A stretch of 49,241 nt of DNA. Origin: an uncultured Oscillospiraceae bacterium (lineage in GTDB: Bacteria > Bacillota > Clostridia > Oscillospirales > Oscillospiraceae). The stretch covers positions 1 to 49,241 of the forward strand of contig CAKTXA010000017.1 of the NCBI GenBank assembly GCA_934631005.1, in the 5' to 3' direction. A model generated the notes under the pieces. That model had not been told where the DNA came from. It searched no databases and saw only the letters and a list, made by a program, of their open reading frames with translations. Position numbers and translations under genes: made by a program. This document shows, piece by piece, positions 16,721-23,645 of this stretch; position 1 is the first letter of the stretch, and each line of letters starts with the position of its first letter.

Positions 16721-17284
16721 TTATTTTTTGATGGTAATGTTGATGATAGCCCCGGCTGTGCCGATAATATCGCCGCTGACCGGGTCAAGATTGTGGAAAT
16801 ATGCGGTGCACTCGTATGTACCGGCAGGCAGCGCAACGTCCAATCGCGCGCGTTCGATCTTGCTTCCCACCGCGATCGCGCCGGACTCATAGATCTCCTC
16901 GCCCGTATCGTTGCGAATGATCTGGACCTTCTGCGGATAGTTGTTGACAGCTTCGTTCACGATCATCACGTTGCCCTCGGACGCGCTGTCCTCGAAGTAC
17001 GGCGCGGTGTTCATGCTGATGTTGATCATGCCCTCCGCAACCTTTTCGTTCAGCTTCTCCGCAATTTCTTCCGGGCTGAGATTATCCCAGCCGCCTTCAA
17101 TCGCGGAATCATCATAGACGATGCCCGCCCGGGCGCGTGCATCCTCTTTGGAGAGTGCTTTGTGAGAAGGACGAGCGATGAGGAAAATACCAACACCGAT
17201 AACGCAGACGAGAAATACGGCGAGCAGCACAATGGGAACGTGACTTTTTGCCTGCCGGGGATGATCCTGATATGTTTCGTACAT
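16721..17284 (-). CDS. Single-pass membrane protein with an extracytoplasmic beta domain (187 aa)
   Basis: Residues 1-17 are cytosolic (YETYQDHPRQAKSHV), residues 18-38 form a membrane anchor (VPIVLLAVFLVCVIGVGIFL), and the remainder lies outside. The outer part ends in a beta-sandwich-like region with V-M-I-V-N-E-A-V-N-N-Y-P-Q-K-V and L-D-V-A-L-P-A-G-T-Y-E-C-T-A-Y-F, resembling the shared surface domain in outline. The ATG at 17284 is preceded by AAAGGAGC. It is the first full-length gene of the surface operon after the terminator, and may tether or assemble the secreted subunits. Confidence 0.75.
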   Translation of the reverse strand: MYETYQDHPRQAKSHVPIVLLAVFLVCVIGVGIFLIARPSHKALSKEDARARAGIVYDDSAIEGGWDNLSPEEIAEKLNEKVAEGMINISMNTAPYFEDSASEGNVMIVNEAVNNYPQKVQIIRNDTGEEIYESGAIAVGSKIERARLDVALPAGTYECTAYFHNLDPVSGDIIGTAGAIINITIKK

Positions 17285-17316
17285 GGAAACAGCTCCTTTG
17301 TATTTTGTTTTGTATG

Positions 17317-17391
17317 CTAGGGCGGAATACGGTAGCGACACAGCAGGCGATATAGGTCGTCCGCCGTGCATGGGATCTGATTTCCGGGCAA
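17317..17391 (-). CDS. Candidate 24-aa small protein
   Basis: A 25-codon frame starting at TTG with GGAGGAGG about 7 nt upstream and stopping 33 nt before the next gene. The product reads LPGNQIPCTADDLYRLLCRY and ends in RIPP. The ribosome site is strong and the codon choice resembles the neighbours, but the frame is short enough to arise by chance. It could be a leader peptide for the surface operon. Confidence 0.35.
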   Translation of the reverse strand: MPGNQIPCTADDLYRLLCRYRIPP

Positions 17392-17422
17392 TTCGATACC
17401 TCCTCCGTCTGAATTTGAGTAT

Positions 17423-17456
17423 AAAAAACACGACTTTGAAAAAAGTCGTGTTTTTT
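17423..17456. terminator. Strong bidirectional-type terminator after parB
   Basis: A 15-bp perfect stem (AAAAAACACGACTTT and its complement) with a GAAA loop, A run on one side and T run on the other. It ends the minus-strand parA-parB transcript and separates it from the surface operon. Confidence 0.92.
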
Positions 17457-17473
17457 ATGAAGTTAGCTGTACC

Positions 17474-18448
17474 TCATCCGGCGCGCTGCCTGAGAAACTC
17501 CAGAAACAGGTCTTCGATTTCCTTGTCACTTTTGAAGCTGTCTAGATAAGGCGCAAACCGTTTTCGGTCAAAGCTCAGCTTTCCTGGCGGTGCGGCTGCA
17601 CGCTGTGCTGCTTTTGCCCGCGCTTCCCGCCATGCGGCGTAAATTGCCTGCTGATCCGCTGCCGGCGGCGGGCATTGTGCCTGAATGAACGCCATTGTCT
17701 GCTTGTTCAGTGCATAGCCTTCGATCTGGCACATTTCAATGAACGCCGTCTGCGCAGTCTCATCGTAATCTGCGATCAAGTCGGCACAGACCAGATTCAG
17801 CTTCTTTGGCGTATTCTCCACGATCTCGGCAAGCTGTGGGATCAGCTGTGCCAGCTTGACCGCTTTGCGGATTTCATACTCTGTCACGCCGAAAAACTCA
17901 GCTACAATTTTTCGCGCGTTGTACCTTTGGCGATTGTCGCCAAAGGTTTCAACTGCCGCATTTCGCTGTCCGCAGCGGTTTCTTGCATCCAACAACGCTT
18001 TATACGCCTTGCCACGCTCAATGATCGTCAGATCCTGCCGCCGCAGAAGATTCGTTGCAATCGCAATGCTGATGGCACGCTGGTCGTTGACGGCCATGAC
18101 CGTTGCGGGGATATCCGTCCAGCCTGCCAACTTCGCTGCTTCTGTGCGGTTATGCCCGGCCAGGATTTCAAATTCATCCGTTCCTGCGATGGGACGAACC
18201 AGAATCCGCTCGTACAAGCCATTTTCCTTCAGCTCCTCCGCAAAGGCTTCCAGTTTCACGCGTGGGTAGGGATGAAAGCCGATGTCGGCAGTAAAGAATG
18301 GGCGCAACCTGTTGATCGGCACATCGCGGAATCGCGTTTCTGTCTGCGGTATCCGCATCTGAAAAATCTTCTCGTAGGCTGCGTCGCCGGTCTGCTGTTC
18401 GGATGCCTGCTGTGTGGCAGCCATGCGTTTGCGCAGTGTCTCGTTCAT
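17474..18448 (-). CDS. parB: ParB/Spo0J-family partition protein
   Basis: A 324-aa DNA-binding partner of ParA that helps keep the excised element stable. The ParB N-terminal domain holds the region I-N-R-L-R-P-F to I-L-V-R-P-I and the motif GHNRTEAAK in the place of the family's GERR box, so the CTP-binding Arg pattern is altered. A central HTH follows (F-F-G-V-T-E-Y-E-I-R-K-A-V-K-L-A-Q-L-I-P). I chose the ATG at 18448, 7 nt after the parA stop; an ATG at 18484 overlapping parA is the alternative since neither has a strong ribosome site. Centromere candidates lie upstream of parA. Confidence 0.9.
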   Translation of the reverse strand: MNETLRKRMAATQQASEQQTGDAAYEKIFQMRIPQTETRFRDVPINRLRPFFTADIGFHPYPRVKLEAFAEELKENGLYERILVRPIAGTDEFEILAGHNRTEAAKLAGWTDIPATVMAVNDQRAISIAIATNLLRRQDLTIIERGKAYKALLDARNRCGQRNAAVETFGDNRQRYNARKIVAEFFGVTEYEIRKAVKLAQLIPQLAEIVENTPKKLNLVCADLIADYDETAQTAFIEMCQIEGYALNKQTMAFIQAQCPPPAADQQAIYAAWREARAKAAQRAAAPPGKLSFDRKRFAPYLDSFKSDKEIEDLFLEFLRQRAG

Positions 18449-18455
18449 GTTCGCT

Positions 18456-19280
18456 CTAGCCAAGCCGCAGCACCTCCGAGGCAAGATTTCGATAGGATTC
18501 CGCCGCTGGATTGCCCGGCTCGTAGTCCAGAATACTCATGCCGGCCATGGGGCATTCCGCAATGCGGATAGTGTACTCAATGGGGCGCTCAAAGACGTGC
18601 AGGTCGTCGCCGTAGACCTCTCGGACACTCTGCTGCACGCTCTTGCAGAGTTGCGGCCGGGACTGGTACATCGTCAGCAGAATGCCGGCGATCTTCAAAT
18701 CCGGATTGAAATGCTTCTGCACAGAACGTACCATGTCCAGCACATCCGGGATGCCCTCGGATGCGAGGAAATGGGACTGCACCGGAATGATGCAGTAGTT
18801 CGACGCACTCAGCGCATTGACGGTCAAAAGCTCCTGCTTGAGCCCGCAGTCGATGATGATGTAGTCATAGGCATTGCACAGCGACATAAGCACCTGCGCC
18901 ATCATCTTTTCCGCGCAGCGCCCGGCTTCGTTCGTGGCGCTGTACTGCGAGATCTGCATGACCTGAAGCCGTGCAGCCGCATCTGATAAGCGACGATTTG
19001 CGGAAATGAGATCTGGCTTGCCGTCCGTATGTAAGATACAGCGCGACAGATGCAGCCCCAGATCCTCCGGATAGTCGATGGCGGCAAGCAGAAGATTTGC
19101 CAGCGTATATTTCTGCGCAGCTGGGGTGTACCCCATAGATGCAGTAAGGTTGCCCTGCGGGTCGTTGTCGATGAGAAGCACGCGTTTGTTTTCGTCCGCC
19201 AGAGCAGAGGCAAGGTTCAGGGCGGTAGTTGTCTTGCCGACACCGCCTTTTTGATTGGTGATCGCTAAAATCATATTCAT
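18456..19280 (-). CDS. parA: ParA/Soj-family partition ATPase
   Basis: A 274-aa deviant-Walker ATPase of chromosome/plasmid partition. Walker A KGGVGKTT is at residues 11-18, Walker A' VLLIDNDPQGN near 35-45, and the Walker B region YIIIDCGLK near residue 135. Length and motif order are those of Soj-type ParA. It is the first gene of the ICE reading inward from the junction, and parB follows immediately. In ICEs, such pairs help maintain the circular form. GGAGC lies upstream of the ATG. Confidence 0.95.
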   Translation of the reverse strand: MNMILAITNQKGGVGKTTTALNLASALADENKRVLLIDNDPQGNLTASMGYTPAAQKYTLANLLLAAIDYPEDLGLHLSRCILHTDGKPDLISANRRLSDAAARLQVMQISQYSATNEAGRCAEKMMAQVLMSLCNAYDYIIIDCGLKQELLTVNALSASNYCIIPVQSHFLASEGIPDVLDMVRSVQKHFNPDLKIAGILLTMYQSRPQLCKSVQQSVREVYGDDLHVFERPIEYTIRIAECPMAGMSILDYEPGNPAAESYRNLASEVLRLG

Positions 19281-19324
19281 AGTAAGCTCCAGTAAAAAAT
19301 ATTCGAGTCAGCTTCCTAAGCTTG

Positions 19325-19427
19325 TTGCGCAAATCTCCGTTTGCAATTCGTTTGCAAATAGGATAATAAAGCTTCAAAAAGAACAAGAAACGTGAAATAG
19401 TCCGGTTCAGGGCTTATTTGCAAATAA
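19325..19427. promoter_or_regulatory. Cluster of TTTGCAAAT-type sites upstream of parA
   Basis: Four related palindromic words lie in 103 bp: TTGCGCAAAT (19325-19334), CGTTTGCAA (19338-19346), CGTTTGCAA again (19349-19357, exactly 11 bp on) and a perfect 14-bp palindrome TTATTTGCAAATAA (19414-19427). Position between parA and the attachment site suggests a ParB-binding or autoregulatory region, or arm sites for the integrase. No direct evidence separates these. Confidence 0.5.
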
Positions 19428-19460
19428 TCCGTGTTTCCGTTGTAGCCTCAACGAAAAAAT

Positions 19461-19525
19461 GAACCCCCGACCTCTGGATCAGGAGCTACATTAATGGTAG
19501 CTCATAACCCGGAGGTCGGGGGTTC
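19461..19525. repeat. 65-nt imperfect palindrome at the ICE junction
   Basis: The outer arms are a perfect 14-bp inverted repeat (GAACCCCCGACCTC at 19461-19474, complement at 19512-19525). The inner arms are a perfect 7-bp inverted repeat (19483-19489 / 19497-19503). Only about six positions mismatch. The right arm is tRNA-fMet sequence (anticodon stem to T arm); the left arm belongs to the ICE. It could form a cruciform at the recombination site. Confidence 0.85.
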
Positions 19526-19545
19526 AAGTCCCTCTCCCGCAACCA
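19500..19545 (+). other. 3' half of tRNA-fMet gene = attR-type ICE attachment site
   Basis: The 46 nt from GCTCATAACCCGG to CCCGCAACCA match the anticodon loop (CTCATAA, anticodon CAT), variable arm, T arm (GGTTCAAGTCC) and CCA-ended acceptor 3' strand of an initiator tRNA. No matching 5' acceptor strand or D arm exists upstream, so it is not a functional tRNA. Identity begins near the anticodon, the usual place for tyrosine-recombinase crossover. The ICE is on its 5' side and the chromosome on its 3' side, so an intact tRNA-fMet should lie at the element's far end. Confidence 0.88.
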
Positions 19546-19548
19546 TAT

Positions 19549-19578
19549 ATCGGCGATGTTCTTATGAACATCGCCGAT
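19549..19578 (+). terminator. Hairpin terminator just after the tRNA-fMet 3' end
   Basis: A 13-bp perfect stem (ATCGGCGATGTTC and complement) with a TTAT loop, followed by TCTCTTTT on the plus strand. It would end the original tRNA transcript. It is also the left part of the dispersed repeat described separately. Confidence 0.75.
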
Positions 19579-19664
19579 TCTCTTTTCACTCTTCACTAAA
19601 AACCGATGGACCGATTTTGGGAAGTAATAGGTAATAGTGAACAGTGAAGAAGTAGCACGAGAAC

Positions 19665-19697
19665 AGCCCCCGCTCCGTAGGAGCGGGGGCTGGTTTT
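19665..19697 (+). terminator. G+C-rich terminator at the end of repeat copy A
   Basis: A stem of 11-12 bp (AGCCCCCGCTC and complement) with a 3-nt loop and a plus-strand GGTTTTTT tail. It directly abuts the larA stop on the opposite strand, so it may also slow the minus-strand transcript. Confidence 0.85.
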
Positions 19698-20954
19698 TTA
19701 TGCTTGGCCGCGGATGCAGACGGAGATGCCGTCGAGGATCACGGTGAGGTCGCCGGGGGCGGCCATGGAGAGGGCCTGCTGCAGATCCGGCGCATATTCC
19801 ATTTTCATTTCCGTAATAATGGGCTGCATCTCCTGTCGGGTGACAAAGATCACGCGGTGCTTCATCAGAATGCGGCAGAGGATCTGTGTCTGCCACTGAT
19901 CCGGAACAGTCTGATCCTGCGGCGTGGCGGCAAATTTGGCGTAGAGCTGTTCCGGCGTCTCGCAGTCGCGCATATCCCGATAAAACCGGTCGCCGCCGAT
20001 GCCGTCCGCCATCTCCGCGCACAGGATGATCGTCGCGCCCTCTCTGGCCGTGGCCTCGGCCGCGGTCAGGCCCTTGACGCACTGATACAGGTTCTGATCC
20101 AGCGGCGCGCCGCCGTTTGTGGTCACAACGATGTCGCCGTAAATGGGCCGCACCTCGCAGTATTGCCGCAAAAACGCCACACCGGCCGCGTGCGCCTTGC
20201 GAAAATCGCCGGCAAAGGCCGCCACGGTCCGCTTCTCTTCATCAATGACGACATTGACGATGTATTGCAGCTTCCCCATCTCCGCGCCCGCGTCCATGTC
20301 CGTATGGATCGGGTTGTCGTCAAGGATCCCCGTCCTTGCCATGGGGTGGTCGATAAACCTGCCGCAGTGGTTCCCCAGCACCGTCACCTTGTCGCAGATG
20401 CCCGGAAGCACGCTTTTTCGTCCGCCGGAAAAGCCCGCGAAGAAGTGCGGCTCAATGAACCCCTCCGCCACAAGCAGCTCCGTCTCGGCGGCGAACCTGT
20501 CGATGACCAGTCTGGCCCCGGAGGGGAGGATCCCGATCTCCACATTGCCCTGAATATCAAACGCATCATGGATGACGATCTTCTCGTTTTTAACGATCTC
20601 CGGCCCCAGCTTCTGCTCCAGCTCCTGCGTCGTAGTGCCCCGGTGGCATCCAGTCGCGACCAGCAGCGTAATGTCGATCGCGGGATTCCCCTGCCGCAGC
20701 TCGCTCAGCATCAGGGGCAGGATGTCGCGGCTCGGAACGGGACGCGTGTGGTCGCTGATAATAACGACCGCGTTCCGCTTTCCGGCGGCCAACTCACAGA
20801 GCCGCGGGCTGCCGACGGGGTTTTTCATGGCCTCCGCCACGATCTCATAGCCGCTTCGCTGCGCCTTCATCTCCCGGATGCGGGAGGTGATCACACGCTC
20901 CGGCCGGACGTCGATCGGGATCGTATCTGTTCCGTATGGAAGAGGTATCCGCAT
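19698..20954 (-). CDS. LarA-family nickel-pincer racemase/epimerase
   Basis: A 418-aa cytosolic enzyme that interconverts the configuration of a 2-hydroxy acid using the nickel-pincer nucleotide cofactor. Its residues line up with lactate racemase of Lactiplantibacillus plantarum at a constant offset of four: Arg71 (DHTR), His104 (ATGCH), His170 (EPH), Lys180 (SGGRK), His196 (GNH), Gln291, Lys294 and Trp354, so the known cofactor and catalytic set is intact. AGGAG precedes the ATG by 8 nt. It is the last gene of the glycan operon. Substrate may be lactate, malate or a sugar acid; the context favours a sugar-derived acid. No larB, larC or larE is in the window. Confidence 0.9.
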   Translation of the reverse strand: MRIPLPYGTDTIPIDVRPERVITSRIREMKAQRSGYEIVAEAMKNPVGSPRLCELAAGKRNAVVIISDHTRPVPSRDILPLMLSELRQGNPAIDITLLVATGCHRGTTTQELEQKLGPEIVKNEKIVIHDAFDIQGNVEIGILPSGARLVIDRFAAETELLVAEGFIEPHFFAGFSGGRKSVLPGICDKVTVLGNHCGRFIDHPMARTGILDDNPIHTDMDAGAEMGKLQYIVNVVIDEEKRTVAAFAGDFRKAHAAGVAFLRQYCEVRPIYGDIVVTTNGGAPLDQNLYQCVKGLTAAEATAREGATIILCAEMADGIGGDRFYRDMRDCETPEQLYAKFAATPQDQTVPDQWQTQILCRILMKHRVIFVTRQEMQPIITEMKMEYAPDLQQALSMAAPGDLTVILDGISVCIRGQA

Positions 20955-20975
20955 ACTAATTTCTCCTACACATTT

Positions 20976-23597
20976 TCAGAACCAAAGAGTCACTGTTTTT
21001 TCTCCGCAGAAGGCGGGCAGCTCGATGGTCTCCGCTTCCGGATGATATACGCCCTCGCTGACGCTGCGCGCCCGCTTTCCCTCCGGGTGCGGTACGCGAA
21101 GCGTGACCCGTCCGGGCAGGCCGCCCAGCTGGTCGATGCGAAGCGAAACACTGATCGCATTCTGACTTACAGCGGATGTTGCCGAAAGCGAGAGTGTTCC
21201 AAAGCGGGACTTCATGCCGCTGAAGCGGATCTCCTTCCCGTCCTCCATCCACTTTCTCGGCACGCCCGGCAGGAACGCAAGCGTATCGCCCCGATCCATA
21301 TACAAAAGCCACCGGCAGCGCATGAGGAACCACGCTTCCTCATGCGTTTTGTGCGGGGACTCCTGATACTGATGCTCCCAGAAGGTATACGTCTGCCGGT
21401 CGGCCAGGGCCGACACGTTGTTGTAAAACTCCTTCAGGAACGACCGTACCTCGCCGCGCAGCAGGTGTACATACGGGTGCACGCTGTAGTACGGCTGGCT
21501 GAAGGCCGTATTCTCCAGCGCGATCAGCTCCGTGACCATCTTGATGATGAAGCCGCCGTACACGCTGTCTGGTTCAACGATTCCGTACATGATGTCGTAG
21601 CAGCCATTCTCGGAGCATTCCACCATCATGCCGTGGCTGAAGGTCTTTCCGCCGTCGGCAAACAGGCACATCGGCCCGGCGATCTCGGGCCACTGCGCAA
21701 TGGCCGGGCACCAACTGCCGTCGGTCAGCGGAATGACCGGTGCGACCGCAAAGGACTCCGCCAGCGTCTGCCGGATATTTTCCCTGTATTCCTCCGCAAA
21801 GGCCGCGATGCGTGCGGCGTTCGGGTCGTCGATCTCCGCCAGCACGTCCGCGCAGTTCTTTACGCCGCCATACGTCGTGGAGTTGAGCATAAACGAGTGA
21901 TACGGATACGCGCAGTCCGCGACCTTTCCGAAGATCATTCCGTAGCCTTTTTTGCGCAGGCGCTCGTCCAGGCTCTGCCGGGTCCAGTCCCGGATGAAAT
22001 CGCAGCCGCGCACCAGATTATCCGCCACGCTTCGCAGCCAGTCCTTGTCCCCCGTCATGCGGTAGTGCTCGGCGATATTCCAGAGGCCAAGCCCCGTTTC
22101 GGACATATACGTTGAGAAGTTCTGCATAAATCCGTCCGGGCGCTGCTTTTTGACGAAATAGGTGACCGCCCGCTCCGCGAGCTTCGTACCGCCCACGGAC
22201 TCCATATACTGAATGATCGGCGTGCTCTCCGTGCCGATCGGCGTATAAACGCCGACCGTCGGCGCAACCGGGCCGTCCGGCTCGTTGCCGAAGCAGATCA
22301 GGTCCAGATGCAGGAAGCCGGCCTTCATCATCTCCTCGATCCGCCGCTCCGGCAGGTGGATCGGCGCGATCCTGTCCAGCTTTTTCCGCCAATACGTCCT
22401 GCAATCGGCCAGCGCCCGATCGTAATCAGCCGCCATCAGCCGCTGCGCGCGCTCCGCGGAAATGGGCAGATGCGGGATCTTGAATTCAAACACAGCCTGC
22501 TCGCCGGGCGCCAGCAATACGGCGTATTCCACGTCCCGGATCGGCTGGCCGTTCAAAGTCGCCGTCATAAAAACGTTTTCGCTGCTCTGGAAGTACGCCA
22601 GGCCGTCCCGCAGGCAGGGCTTGCAGGCTGTCAGCTCCGCGATCAGCGCCACATTCGGCTGCGGGATCCGCATATAGGCATACTTGGGCGCGCCCGATGT
22701 GTTTTTGGCCGTGATCCGAAGAAACAGCACCGTCTCCTCGCTTTGATACAGCTCCGCGTCGTGCAGGCGCTCCGTCTCGGCCTGCTGCTCCGGCGTCCGC
22801 TCGGTCGGTGTTTTGGCATACAGATCCGCCACCAGATAATGCGTGCCGTGAATGTTCTCCTGTTTCAGTTCGGACCGCTCCAGCGTGACGAACATCTTCT
22901 GGTGATAGGTGATCTCGTCATCCACGCTCGTCACATTCAGGATCGGCAGCACGCCGTCCTCCAGCCGCCGCGTGATGTCCCTCCGGCAGCCGACGCCCCG
23001 GCCGGCAAAGTAGTTGTAGCGGACGGGCTCTCCGGGGATCTCCGGCAGCAGGATCGGCGTGTGATGGTTCATGGGCTGGATCGTATCCCAGGGATCGCCC
23101 AGATCGGAAAGCGTATGGATCCGCCCCTCAAACATCCGCACATCCCGGCTGAGCCCCAGCCAGATCGGCGCGGCCATGTCGCGGTCATGCGACGCCGCGG
23201 CGGCAAAGCTCTCCTCCGGCTCGCGTTCCATTTTGGCGATCTTGCTCTCCCGCCCGTTCGAGGCGATGGCCGCGGCGATGGCGGCGTAGCTCCGCCGGTC
23301 ATACGCCGCCGTAACGGCGACCCGGTATTCCGGAATGTAGACCGGAATGTCCTCCCGGATGTCCCGGAGGAAAAAGCTGAAATCATGCTCCGCCCGGACC
23401 GTTACGATCGTCGCAAAGCTCCCCGGATCCACCATGGCGCCGGAAATATGGACTGTCAGGCAGCCGTCCGTGATGCGGAAGCAGGCGCCGTCCGTATGCC
23501 CGCTGCAGGAGAGTGAAGTCACCTCGCCCGCATTCCGAAGCTCGATCCGGCCGGTCTGATTGGGGTTTTCCCAAAGAATTTTAACGCTCTTTTCCAT
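20976..23597 (-). CDS. Cytosolic six-hairpin glycosidase-like protein (873 aa)
   Basis: No signal peptide. The N-terminal 350 residues are beta-rich, and from about 400 an (alpha/alpha)6-barrel pattern appears: T-P-I-I-Q-Y-M-E-S-V, Q-R-P-D-G-F-M-Q-N, E-T-G-L-G-L-W-N-I-A-E-H-Y, then D-G-S-W-C-P-A and T-Y-T-F-W-E-H-Q-Y. It ends in a small beta domain. This is the layout of six-hairpin glycosidases or phosphorylases; the exact family is not clear to me. It likely degrades the oligosaccharide imported by the ABC system encoded upstream. GGAG precedes the ATG. Acidic residues in E-T-G-L-G-L-W and F-W-E-H are candidates for catalysis. Confidence 0.75.
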   Translation of the reverse strand: MEKSVKILWENPNQTGRIELRNAGEVTSLSCSGHTDGACFRITDGCLTVHISGAMVDPGSFATIVTVRAEHDFSFFLRDIREDIPVYIPEYRVAVTAAYDRRSYAAIAAAIASNGRESKIAKMEREPEESFAAAASHDRDMAAPIWLGLSRDVRMFEGRIHTLSDLGDPWDTIQPMNHHTPILLPEIPGEPVRYNYFAGRGVGCRRDITRRLEDGVLPILNVTSVDDEITYHQKMFVTLERSELKQENIHGTHYLVADLYAKTPTERTPEQQAETERLHDAELYQSEETVLFLRITAKNTSGAPKYAYMRIPQPNVALIAELTACKPCLRDGLAYFQSSENVFMTATLNGQPIRDVEYAVLLAPGEQAVFEFKIPHLPISAERAQRLMAADYDRALADCRTYWRKKLDRIAPIHLPERRIEEMMKAGFLHLDLICFGNEPDGPVAPTVGVYTPIGTESTPIIQYMESVGGTKLAERAVTYFVKKQRPDGFMQNFSTYMSETGLGLWNIAEHYRMTGDKDWLRSVADNLVRGCDFIRDWTRQSLDERLRKKGYGMIFGKVADCAYPYHSFMLNSTTYGGVKNCADVLAEIDDPNAARIAAFAEEYRENIRQTLAESFAVAPVIPLTDGSWCPAIAQWPEIAGPMCLFADGGKTFSHGMMVECSENGCYDIMYGIVEPDSVYGGFIIKMVTELIALENTAFSQPYYSVHPYVHLLRGEVRSFLKEFYNNVSALADRQTYTFWEHQYQESPHKTHEEAWFLMRCRWLLYMDRGDTLAFLPGVPRKWMEDGKEIRFSGMKSRFGTLSLSATSAVSQNAISVSLRIDQLGGLPGRVTLRVPHPEGKRARSVSEGVYHPEAETIELPAFCGEKTVTLWF

Positions 23598-23645
23598 CGC
23601 TTTCTCCTTGAAATCTACGAATCATCTGCGGCGATCGCCCAAAAA

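Larger units (their letters stand above)
1..19545. mobile_element. Right part of an integrative and conjugative element (ICE)
   Basis: The region holds a near-continuous minus-strand block of conjugation genes (VirD4, VirB4, PrgI, TrbL/VirB6, VirB2-like, NlpC/P60-like), partition genes (parA, parB) and a cell-surface module. It ends sharply at a duplicated 3' half of a tRNA-fMet gene, after which the gene content becomes metabolic. A tRNA 3'-end duplication is the classical scar of site-specific integration. The element's other end, with the intact tRNA, integrase, relaxase and excisionase, would lie left of the window. An AT-rich two-gene cargo at 5007-6300 is carried inside the transfer operon. 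The ICE assignment rests on gene content; mobility itself cannot be seen. Confidence 0.88.
19549..19697. repeat. Intergenic repeat, copy A
   Basis: An ordered mosaic: hairpin on ATCGGCGAT, then TTCACTCTTCACTAAAAA, then CCGATGGACCGATTTTGGGA, then AATAGGTAATAGTGAACAGT, then a G+C-rich terminator hairpin. Copy B at 33507-33666 has the same blocks in the same order and orientation. The TTCACT run and the later AGTGAA run are complementary, so the whole can fold on itself. This is a MITE-like or REP-like unit lodged downstream of a minus-strand gene end. Confidence 0.8.

Noticed and set aside
19469..19545. A complete tRNA at the ICE junction
   Set aside because: The 5' acceptor strand and D arm that should pair with CCCGC are missing; only the 3' half is present.
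19486..19560. Peptide RERDLNPRPPGYELP on the minus strand
   Set aside because: It is the antisense translation of the tRNA-fMet fragment, a well-known false protein signature.
19704..22115. An 803-codon plus-strand frame
   Set aside because: It lies opposite larA and the glycosidase gene, which have conserved motifs; the plus-strand translation shows none.
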